Assembly: GCA_964543125.1 (NCBI GenBank)
Contig: CAZIWX010000090.1
Location: forward strand, 1 to 9,987
Origin: CAZIWX01 sp964543125
Lineage (GTDB): Bacteria > Fidelibacterota > UBA8477
Length of the DNA stretch: 9,987 nucleotides
Direction: 5' to 3'
The position numbers and the translations under genes were made by a program. Each line of letters starts with the position of its first letter. The first letter of the stretch is position 1. The notes below the pieces were generated by a model. That model ran no database searches and was not told where the DNA came from. It saw only the letters and a list, made by a program, of their open reading frames with translations. Positions 1 to 5,780 of this stretch are shown here, in pieces.

Positions 1-1389
1 ATATGGGCACAACCTGATACTCTCTGGTCCCGCACGTATGGAGGTAATAACTCCGATGTAGGCTACCGTGTAAAGCAGACCTCCGACGGAGGTTTTATCA
101 TTGTCGGTAATACCAGGTCCTTCGGTATTGGCGATTATGATGTCTGGCTCATCCGTACAGATTCGTTAGGTGACACCATCTGGACTCACACATATGGTGG
201 ACCAGACTGGGACATAGGCTGGTCTGTATATGAAACATCAGACAACGGTTTCATCATCGCCGCTACCATCGGCTTTTTCAATTCCGATGTTTGGGATGCC
301 TGGCTTATTCGAACAAATTCAGAGGGAGATACACTTTGGACGCGTACTTTTGGAGATCATGGTTCTGAGGACGGCCATGACGCAATCCAGACTTCAGATG
401 GCGGATTCCTCCTAGTAGGGAGTAGTCCCTCAAACGATGTCTGGTTAATCCGAACTGATGAGTTCGGAGATACTCTCTGGTCCCGCACTTATGGTGGGAA
501 CAGAGGTGATATTGGGTATTCCGTTCAGGAGACCACGGATGGTGGTTATATTATCTCCGGTTCTACCTATTCCTTTGGTGCCGGTGAGACGGATTTCTGG
601 CTTATCCGGACTGATGAAAATGGTGATTCACTATGGACTCACACTTATGGGGGTATCAACCACGAATGGGGCTATTCCATCGACCTAACTTCTGACGGAG
701 GTTTCGTCGCTAGTGGCATAACAGAATCTTTTGGATCCGGGGAGAAGGACGCTTGGCTCATCCGGATAGACGCTTCGGGCGACACTCTCTGGACTCGTAC
801 CTTCGGGGGAATTGAAAATGACGAAGTCAGTTCCGTTCGCCAAACTTCGGATGGAGGGTTCATTCTTGGTGGCGTTACTAGATCCTTTGGCACCGACGGA
901 TACGACGTATGGCTCATACGGACAGATAATGTAGGGAACATAGTATGGATGGACACTTTCGGAGGTAGCGGTACCGATTGGGGCTTACACGCCGAGCAAA
1001 CGTCCGATGGAGGTACCATTGTGGTGGGTCAAACAGATTCTTTTGGCGCTGGTAGTTCTGATGTATGGCTCATAAGACTTGCATCTGATGTTTTAGGTGC
1101 GAATTATGAGTCTATCTCAGTTCCCCACAAATTTGTTTTGCTCCAAAACTACCCAAATCCATTCAATCCTGTAACCACTATATCCTACCGATTACCGAAA
1201 TTAACGTTTGTGAATCTGTCCATTTACAATGTTACAGGTCAGTTGGTTGAAACACTTGTTAATGAAGAAAAGAGTTCTGGTTACTATTCAGTAACTTGGA
1301 ATGCGAGTGGTGTTGGTTCAGGTCTGTATTTCTATAGAATTGAAGCTGGGGAATACTCAGAAACAAAGAAGTGCCTGATACTTAAATAA
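1..1389 (+). CDS. Repeat-containing secreted protein with C-terminal T9SS type A sorting domain (5' partial)
   Basis: Reading frame 1 is open from the first base to the TAA at 1387-1389, giving 462 residues; the start lies outside the window. Residues 6-364 are seven tandem units of about 52 residues with the pattern D-T-L-W-(S/T)-R-T-(Y/F)-G-G, then Q-T-S-D-G-G-F-I-I, then S-F-G-x-G and W-L-I-R-T-D. The aromatic/Gly-rich spacing suggests beta-propeller blades or a beta-solenoid (inference). Residues about 375-462 match the Por secretion/FlgD-like sorting domain: LLQNYPNPFNP, then SIYNVTGQLVETLVN, SGLYFYRIEAG and a terminal KKCLILK. In this family the domain directs export through the type IX system and surface attachment or release. 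The ligand is unknown. The stop codon is 14 bp before an attC site in the matching orientation, so this appears to be an integron cassette gene, unusually large for one. An internal ATG at 949 lies inside repeat seven and is not a likely start. Confidence 0.9.
   Translation: MWAQPDTLWSRTYGGNNSDVGYRVKQTSDGGFIIVGNTRSFGIGDYDVWLIRTDSLGDTIWTHTYGGPDWDIGWSVYETSDNGFIIAATIGFFNSDVWDAWLIRTNSEGDTLWTRTFGDHGSEDGHDAIQTSDGGFLLVGSSPSNDVWLIRTDEFGDTLWSRTYGGNRGDIGYSVQETTDGGYIISGSTYSFGAGETDFWLIRTDENGDSLWTHTYGGINHEWGYSIDLTSDGGFVASGITESFGSGEKDAWLIRIDASGDTLWTRTFGGIENDEVSSVRQTSDGGFILGGVTRSFGTDGYDVWLIRTDNVGNIVWMDTFGGSGTDWGLHAEQTSDGGTIVVGQTDSFGAGSSDVWLIRLASDVLGANYESISVPHKFVLLQNYPNPFNPVTTISYRLPKLTFVNLSIYNVTGQLVETLVNEEKSSGYYSVTWNASGVGSGLYFYRIEAGEYSETKKCLILK
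16..1092 (+). repeat. Seven tandem ~156-bp coding repeats
   Basis: Units are at 16-171, 172-327, 328-468, 469-624, 625-780, 781-936 and 937-1092. All are 52 codons except unit three, which is 47 codons because the S-F-G-x-G segment is shortened. Conservation is mainly at protein level, but units one and four share an exact 20-base match (16-35 and 469-488), which suggests fairly recent duplication or gene conversion. Unit seven is the most diverged at its edges (N-I-V-W-M-D-T-F and a final A-S-D-V) and leads into the sorting domain. Further units may lie upstream of the window. Confidence 0.9.
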
Positions 1390-1403
1390 CGTGTGGAACG
1401 GCG

Positions 1404-1536
1404 GTCTAACCCCCAGTCCACCTGACCTGAAACTCGTGTAGCGCAATTTCAATGTTTCGCAGATTTAAGACAGTAAATATGTATGACAAATGCTCAGATT
1501 ACATAAGTTTCAGGCAGGTGACTTTAACCGTTAGGC
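1404..1536 (+). other. attC recombination site (integron 59-base element), 133 bp
   Basis: The left outer box GTCTAAC (1404-1410) fits RYYYAAC and the right outer box GTTAGGC (1530-1536) fits GTTRRRY; they pair with one G/T-type mismatch. The inner arm CACCTGACCTGAAACT (1419-1434) is complementary to AGTTTCAGGCAGGTG (1506-1520) over 15 bp, leaving A1425 as the only unpaired base. This is the single extrahelical base expected in an attC arm. Unpaired spacers of 8 and 9 nt separate the outer and inner boxes, and a 71-nt variable terminal region closes the structure. The length is within the known range of about 55-145 bp. Recombination would occur between G1530 and T1531. A simple terminator would not need the conserved outer boxes. 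Confidence 0.86.
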
Positions 1537-1542
1537 GGACCG

Positions 1543-1548
1543 AGGAGG
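1543..1548 (+). promoter_or_regulatory. Strong Shine-Dalgarno of the small cassette gene
   Basis: AGGAGG lies 10 nt before the ATG at 1559 and seven bases after the attC core site at 1530-1536. A cassette gene usually relies on an outside promoter but carries its own ribosome binding site near the attC boundary, as seen here. The perfect match decides the start at 1559 over the overlapping +1 frame beginning at 1567. Confidence 0.8.
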
Positions 1549-1558
1549 CTTCATCCCC

Positions 1559-1774
1559 ATGACAAAGTGGCTACGAGTCGCAGGGCAAGTTCTACTCGCC
1601 TTCGGTGGGGTGCTCGCACTCGGTGGACTCGCGAGCTTCGTCTTTCCAAACGTGGAACTGCGCATCTGGAACAGAATTGTGTCGACGGCCGAAGCACGAT
1701 TGGTTTGGATCGCCATCAACACGACCCTCGCCCTCGTCGGCCTGTGGATGCTGCGTCGCTCCAAGAGGTCATGA
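1559..1774 (+). CDS. Small two-helix membrane protein carried on an integron cassette
   Basis: This 71-residue protein is of no family I recognise. It has a positively charged start (M-T-K-W-L-R), a long Gly/Ala/Leu-rich hydrophobic segment at about residues 8-30, a short polar connector (about 31-47) and a second hydrophobic segment at about 48-65, then a basic tail L-R-R-S-K-R-S. The positive-inside rule suggests a hairpin with both ends in the cytoplasm. The ATG follows a perfect AGGAGG at 10-nt spacing, and the TGA is only 4 bp before the next attC core box, the compact layout typical of a gene cassette. Codons are much GC-richer than those of the preceding cassette gene, pointing to a separate origin. 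Function is unknown. Small membrane proteins are common among environmental cassettes, but no role can be assigned from sequence. Confidence 0.76.
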   Translation: MTKWLRVAGQVLLAFGGVLALGGLASFVFPNVELRIWNRIVSTAEARLVWIAINTTLALVGLWMLRRSKRS

Positions 1775-1778
1775 GGCC

Positions 1779-1839
1779 GTCTAACAACGCCTTAAGCTGC
1801 CGGTGCGGCCAACAGTAAAAAGGCCAGCTCCCGTTCAGG
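1779..1839 (+). other. Truncated or degenerate second attC site
   Basis: The left box GTCTAAC (1779-1785) is identical to that of the first attC and is followed by AACGCCTTAAGCTG, a left-arm style common in environmental attC sites. The expected right half, with a complementary long arm and a GTTRRRY box, is not found. The best candidate is AGCTGCC (1795-1801) pairing with GGCCAGCT (1822-1829), leaving one bulged base, followed by GTTCAGGC (1833-1840), which would need a one-base insertion in GTTAGGC. The spacers are unequal (9 and 3 nt), so this pairing may be chance. The candidate right box would overlap the stop codon of the convergent FAH gene (1835-1837). The site is either decayed, cut by a rearrangement, or affected by an assembly join. 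Confidence 0.45.
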
Positions 1840-2470
1840 CAAGCGTCACTTTTGCCTTTAAATGCCCCATCAATTCGGCAACCACCACATCGCCGGGCCG
1901 GAGCCGGCCCACCCCCGCCGGTGTCCCGGTGAAGATCACATCACCTCGCTGCAAACGGGTAAAGGTCTCTAAATATTGAACCGTACCGGGGAGGGGTAAA
2001 ATCATCTTGGCCGTTTCACCGGTCTGGCGTAATTCAGCATTCAAATGCATCCGGTAGACCAGTGTATTCAGGTCCCCCAAACTATCCACCGGAATAAAAG
2101 CCGATAGCACCGCCGCCTGATCAAAACTCTTGGCCAGCGTCCAGGGTTTTCCCGCCGTTTTCAACTCGGTCTGTAAATCACGCAGCGTCAGATCCAATCC
2201 CAAACCGATGCCGGCCATTTGCGGGATATCATCCACCCGGTCCATTAAAATGACCAATTCCGTTTCGTAATGAATCGGCCCCAGCGGCCAATCCAGTTTC
2301 ACATCACCCTCAAATGGGCCAAGGCTGTTCAGCCCCTTCTGAAATACAAGTGGTTCGGCTTCCACTTTGTTGCCCAATTCCCGGGCATGTTCAGTGTAGT
2401 TCCGGCCCAGGCACCAGATCGTGCGCGGAGTAATGGATTCCACCGGCTGGGACAGCAATTTCAGGTTCAT
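1835..2470 (-). CDS. Fumarylacetoacetate hydrolase (FAH) family protein, FAHD1/YcgM-like
   Basis: This 211-residue enzyme is the usual length for single-domain FAH proteins. Family members act as acylpyruvate hydrolases, oxaloacetate decarboxylases or 2-hydroxyhepta-2,4-diene-dioate isomerases on small keto acids in the cytoplasm. The N-terminal signature C-L-G-R-N-Y-T-E-H-A-R-E-L-G (20-33) holds a His28/Glu31 pair like the lid dyad of FAHD1. The divalent-metal site is visible as H-Y-E-T-E-L (Glu69, Glu71) and Asp93 in L-D-L-T-L-R-D. The K-P-W-T-L-A-K-S-F-D segment (108-117) and F-T-G-T-P-A-G-V-G (180-188) complete the fold. All key residues look intact. Its ATG overlaps the stop of the PurL-like gene as ATGA (2467-2470), so it is likely translationally coupled, and it is the last gene of the - strand string. 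The exact substrate cannot be read from sequence. Confidence 0.92.
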   Translation of the reverse strand: MNLKLLSQPVESITPRTIWCLGRNYTEHARELGNKVEAEPLVFQKGLNSLGPFEGDVKLDWPLGPIHYETELVILMDRVDDIPQMAGIGLGLDLTLRDLQTELKTAGKPWTLAKSFDQAAVLSAFIPVDSLGDLNTLVYRMHLNAELRQTGETAKMILPLPGTVQYLETFTRLQRGDVIFTGTPAGVGRLRPGDVVVAELMGHLKAKVTLA

Positions 2471-4476
2471 TTTCCGTCCCCTGTATATTGAGGCGGCCAG
2501 TTCAATGCCGCTCCTAGATCATCTAATCCCAGATCGATATCCTCATTGACGATAAACCGGTCACCGCGCACCCGGCCAATCGTCGCACTGGGCACCTGAT
2601 TGACCTGGGTGATTTTTTCCAGGTCCAATAAATGTTTTTCATTTAATGTGACAATGATGACCGACTGACTTTCACCAAAAAGCAGTTGATCATTACGAAA
2701 TTTGCGGTGAATGTAGAGTTCACAACCGTGGGGATTATCAGAATCCGCCAGACAGGCCCGTGCCAGCGCGGCGACGAGTCCTCCGGCGTCGATGGTCGTG
2801 ACGGACTTGACAATACCGTCCTGGATTGCTTCCCGAGCCGCCCGCTGCACCCGATCTTCAAAGACCATGTCCAGCTCCGGAGGTTCGGAGCCAATCATGG
2901 AAAGAACCGTCTCCAGATATACACTGCCGCTAAGTTCGCCTTTCAGCGTTCCCAACATGACGATAAAATCGCCGTCGTCTTTAAATCGATTAAGCATGAT
3001 CCGTTGACCGGATGGCGTTTGTCCAATGGCGCCAACCATCACACTCAGTTGCGGTCCTGCCTGCACTGCTCGTGAAATGACGGGTAAATTCAGCACTTCC
3101 GCCGCTTCGGCAACACCTTTAACCGCCTCTTGAAAATAGTGGAAATGTTCTTTGTCACTCAAATCCGGTGTTACGAAGGAAACCGTCAAAGCCCGGACGG
3201 ATGCACCAGTACAAACAACTTTTCGTGAAGCCGAGGCCACCGCCATAGCCGCTCCCCGTTTGGGATTCAGGGCCATAATGACGGGATAACCGGCGAGAGC
3301 TGAAATCAGGGTTTGACCCGCAGCCAGCCGGTGTCGTAAAACCAGGGGAAGATCCAAAATTCGCGGCGGATTATCCGCTGCGCGTAAAACCAACGGGAAA
3401 GGCCGTACCCGCGGCGAGGTCAAAACGGCTTGCAGGGAATTTTTCCAATTTTCAGGCTCGGGTAACGCATTCCAATCAATGGCCGGCGCCTTCTTAAATT
3501 TTCGGTGGGGTTGTTCCACCATCTCCGGTATCATCAGGCCACCGCCGGGCAGCAGGAGTTTGATGGGTATGGTGGCCGTGGCGGCCGCAGAAGACAGCAG
3601 GCTGAAATTCCCGTCAGGGGTGGCATTGGCAATTCGCATTCCGATAAGTCCATGCTTCACTAATAACGACCGCAGATCAGGTTCCAGATCGGCTTGGAGA
3701 AAAACAAATAATCCGCTTACCTGCTTTTCCAGTAATACGGCTTGCCAACCCGCATCACGCAGGGTAAACGGCCAAAATTCCAGATTAATATGCAGTCCCA
3801 AATCCGATCCCCCGGTGGTGGTGCACAGGGCCGGCAGCAAACTCGTCCGATTCAGGATCCGGGCGCCCCGCACCACATCCAAAAGGTGATCATCGGCTAA
3901 AAATCGACGGAGTTTTTGAGACCATTTCGCTTCCAGTGCTCCCGGCATTTCACTCCACTGATGCAGTGGATCCGGACCAATCAGGACCACCACCTCATCG
4001 GGAGCCAGGAGACGGGCCTGAAGCGAATCAGAATCAGGAACGAGACCTACCAGCTGCCTCGTTGCCGGTATTGGGCCAACCGCGGCCGGGATTTTCCAGA
4101 TTCGCTGGGATCTAAAATTTTGCCCAAGAGTCAGGGTGTCATTCTCGGGCAGAATTACCTGCTGAATCAGTTTCTTGGCACCGGCCGTATCCAGGCTGGT
4201 AAAGCGGGAACTGTTTTTTTCGGAAAGTGTACTCAATTCAGCCACCAAAAGTCGGCCGCCGGACATCTCCAGGCGCCGTGGCCCTTGCAGGACCCGGGTT
4301 GGATTCTCGCTTGGGGGTAAGCGTTGGAGTTCATTCCAGATCGATATCCGGCTAACTTTTGGATCCCACATAAATTGAATCAAGGTCAACTCTTCCGGTG
4401 TGGGCGACCGCCCCAATAATTCAATCAGGCGCTTTTCTTCAGCCGGCGAGAGCGTTTGCGACGCGGATGCATTCAT
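2467..4476 (-). CDS. PurL-like protein (FGAM synthase large-subunit fold) with lost catalytic motifs
   Basis: This 669-residue protein shows the PurL order: a linker segment (about 10-55, L-I-E-L-L-G-R-S-P-T and F-M-W), a shortened first AIRS N-like domain (about 66-170), a first C domain (about 195-310), a second N domain (about 360-485, with L-N-P-K-R-G-A-A-M-A-V and V-V-C-T-G-A) and a second C domain (about 500-650, with L-F-G-E-S-Q-S-V-I-I-V, 599-609). True PurL proteins carry M-W-S-E-H-C-S-Y-K, E-S-H-N-H-P-S, a Gly-rich phosphate loop and H-D-I-S-(D/E)-G-G-L. Here these read M-W-D-P-K-V-S-R-I (36-44), a Ser/Thr-rich stretch near 81-90, no loop, and V-T-T-I-D-A-G-G-L (559-567). FGAM synthase activity (ATP- and glutamine-dependent amidation of FGAR) is therefore unlikely. 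The frame is intact throughout, so the product is probably maintained. It starts 11 bp after the propeller gene and overlaps the FAH gene. A genuine purL elsewhere is expected. The family call rests on remembered PurL motifs. Confidence 0.86.
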   Translation of the reverse strand: MNASASQTLSPAEEKRLIELLGRSPTPEELTLIQFMWDPKVSRISIWNELQRLPPSENPTRVLQGPRRLEMSGGRLLVAELSTLSEKNSSRFTSLDTAGAKKLIQQVILPENDTLTLGQNFRSQRIWKIPAAVGPIPATRQLVGLVPDSDSLQARLLAPDEVVVLIGPDPLHQWSEMPGALEAKWSQKLRRFLADDHLLDVVRGARILNRTSLLPALCTTTGGSDLGLHINLEFWPFTLRDAGWQAVLLEKQVSGLFVFLQADLEPDLRSLLVKHGLIGMRIANATPDGNFSLLSSAAATATIPIKLLLPGGGLMIPEMVEQPHRKFKKAPAIDWNALPEPENWKNSLQAVLTSPRVRPFPLVLRAADNPPRILDLPLVLRHRLAAGQTLISALAGYPVIMALNPKRGAAMAVASASRKVVCTGASVRALTVSFVTPDLSDKEHFHYFQEAVKGVAEAAEVLNLPVISRAVQAGPQLSVMVGAIGQTPSGQRIMLNRFKDDGDFIVMLGTLKGELSGSVYLETVLSMIGSEPPELDMVFEDRVQRAAREAIQDGIVKSVTTIDAGGLVAALARACLADSDNPHGCELYIHRKFRNDQLLFGESQSVIIVTLNEKHLLDLEKITQVNQVPSATIGRVRGDRFIVNEDIDLGLDDLGAALNWPPQYTGDGK

Positions 4477-4487
4477 AAAATTTCCAT

Positions 4488-5780
4488 TTATTGCGGGGCT
4501 GCTACTAGGCTGACGGGTTGGGTGATGACCTTGGAAAATTGACGGCGTGAGCCATAGGTGGGCGTCAACCGAACTTCCACCGTCACAACCGGATCTTTGG
4601 TCCCCCAGGGGAGCGGCCAGGCATAGTTGATGGCGTTAAACAAGTATTTCTCATGATCGATGAGTTTGGCTAGGGTTTCTCCGGCGGAATTTTTAATTTG
4701 AACCGTGACATAAGCCGGCTCCGTCAATCGAAATTTGCCCATGACGCTGTTTTTAAACCGGCTGAAACCGGCCCGCCAATCCAGAGTATCCGTGCCAATC
4801 CAGTAGTAGTGAACACCCGTGGTATCGGAGACCCAGACTTGACCATATTGGTGATCGATAGCAATGCCCATGGGGTCGATTAAAGTACCGGCGTCGGTTT
4901 TCGGTCCAATTGTTACCAAATAATGCAACCGGGAATCAAATTTATGGACCGCATGATTCAAGCTGTCGGTGACATAAATACAACCATAATAGTCCGTGGC
5001 GACTTTTTCAAAATCAAAGGTCTTAAAGGGAAATTTTTGGTCCATAACTGCTTGCAAGTTCCCATCGGTTCCGATACGGGTTAAGCGATGGCCGTCTTTA
5101 TCGATCACCACGAGGTAAGATTTCCGTTGATTGGTCCAGTGGGCTGCACCATCGTGTAAAGTCATTGCCACCGCGTTCCGCATGGGAAATTGACGGGTTG
5201 GATAAAGAATCCGGTCTAGTGAGTGGTCGGAGTTGAATACCGAAATGCGATTATTCAAACGCTCCAGTATGAAATATTTCCCAGCCGTTGAGACGGCAAT
5301 CCCCAGCGGTTCACCCAATTGCCCGTCAGCCCGGCCGGGAGTGCCCCAGACACTATCTTCCACCAGGTGATCTTTTTGAATATGACCTTCGGAAATTTGA
5401 TGACTCCAGCGCCAGGTTACAAATACACGGCCATCCGGAGTAGAGCAAATACCCGAGGCCCCGCGCCGCCGGATAGGAACCGGCAGGGTCCGCCAAACCG
5501 GCCAGGTTTTACCGGGAATCCGGTACCATTCCGCGTCGGGTAAGCGGGAAATACCGGTCAGGCCGCGAATTTCGGCCATGAGGGGTCCGCCTTGTCTATC
5601 CTGAAACGGCCCGGGAACAACGGTTACGTCGTTTAGTCTCAGGGGTGTCAGCCGATTCTCAAATTGACTCAGCGAATCCATCCAAATCAGTTTGGATTGT
5701 TTCTGATTGGGAGCAATCCAGGTCGTGGTTTGCGCCAGGATTGAACTGATCAGTAATACCAAGCTAAGCAGATATTTCAT
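4488..5780 (-). CDS. Secreted NHL-repeat beta-propeller protein
   Basis: The 430-residue product begins with a clear Sec signal peptide (M-K-Y-L-L-S-L-V-L-L-I-S-S-I-L-A, cleavage probably before Gln17), so it acts outside the inner membrane. Residues about 100-335 contain NHL-type blades: G-T-P-G-R-A-D-G-Q-L-G-E-P-L-G-I-A-V (146-163) followed by L-N-N-R-I-S-V-F, A-T-D-Y-Y-G-C-I-Y-V-T-D-S-L-N-H-A-V (261-278), and I-D-P-M-G-I-A-I-D (301-309) with V-W-V-S-D-T. NHL propellers usually bind proteins or ligands. The last about 80 residues (V-T-V-Q-I-K-N-S-A-G-E-T, W-P-L-P-W-G-T-K-D) resemble a FlgD-like Ig domain but lack a clear sorting tail. The ATG overlaps the uvrC stop as ATGA (5777-5780), so translation is probably coupled to that of a cytoplasmic repair protein, an odd pairing. 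The ligand is unknown. Confidence 0.82.
   Translation of the reverse strand: MKYLLSLVLLISSILAQTTTWIAPNQKQSKLIWMDSLSQFENRLTPLRLNDVTVVPGPFQDRQGGPLMAEIRGLTGISRLPDAEWYRIPGKTWPVWRTLPVPIRRRGASGICSTPDGRVFVTWRWSHQISEGHIQKDHLVEDSVWGTPGRADGQLGEPLGIAVSTAGKYFILERLNNRISVFNSDHSLDRILYPTRQFPMRNAVAMTLHDGAAHWTNQRKSYLVVIDKDGHRLTRIGTDGNLQAVMDQKFPFKTFDFEKVATDYYGCIYVTDSLNHAVHKFDSRLHYLVTIGPKTDAGTLIDPMGIAIDHQYGQVWVSDTTGVHYYWIGTDTLDWRAGFSRFKNSVMGKFRLTEPAYVTVQIKNSAGETLAKLIDHEKYLFNAINYAWPLPWGTKDPVVTVEVRLTPTYGSRRQFSKVITQPVSLVAAPQ

Larger units (their letters stand above)
1..1839 (+). mobile_element. Integron gene-cassette array, distal part or integrase-less attC cluster
   Basis: Two genes on the same strand are each followed within about 15 bp by an attC core box of the form RYYYAAC. 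The first attC is complete, and its terminal GTTAGGC starts the next cassette. The two cassettes differ visibly in base composition: the second is markedly GC-richer than the first, which is typical of cassettes of independent origin. The array is convergent with the - strand operon that follows. No tyrosine-recombinase integrase gene or attI site is visible, so a mobile integron, a chromosomal integron and an orphan attC cluster cannot be told apart. The right boundary is uncertain, between about 1803 and 1840. Confidence 0.7.

Noticed and set aside
672..1019. 115-residue - strand open frame
   Set aside because: It is antisense to the tandem repeats of the T9SS cargo gene, and its periodic Ser/Pro-rich product is just the complement of those repeats.
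16..1092. CRISPR array or transposon repeats
   Set aside because: The 52-codon periodicity is in frame, conserved at protein level and without spacers, so it is a protein repeat domain.
1435..1505. A separate gene or small RNA in the attC terminal region
   Set aside because: No coding frame or strong internal fold is visible. A variable, loosely structured region is normal between attC inner arms.
1531..1764. - strand frame opposite the small cassette gene
   Set aside because: Its low-complexity basic/Ser-rich product covers the same bases as the + strand gene, which has a perfect ribosome binding site and a coherent membrane topology.
1567..1818. Overlapping +1 frame of 83 codons in the cassette
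   Set aside because: The product is Arg-rich and compositionally odd, has no well-placed ribosome binding site, and runs through the attC core box at 1779.
1803..1834. Rho-independent terminator for the - strand operon
   Set aside because: The short GC stem here (AGCTGGCC with GGCAGCT in - strand reading) is not followed by a T-run; the five Ts lie in its loop. The same pairing is better considered as an attC remnant.
2686..3075. + strand frame of 129 codons inside the PurL-like gene
   Set aside because: It is antisense to well-conserved PurL C-domain motifs and has no recognisable domain. The other + strand frames across 3479-4378 are rejected for the same reason.
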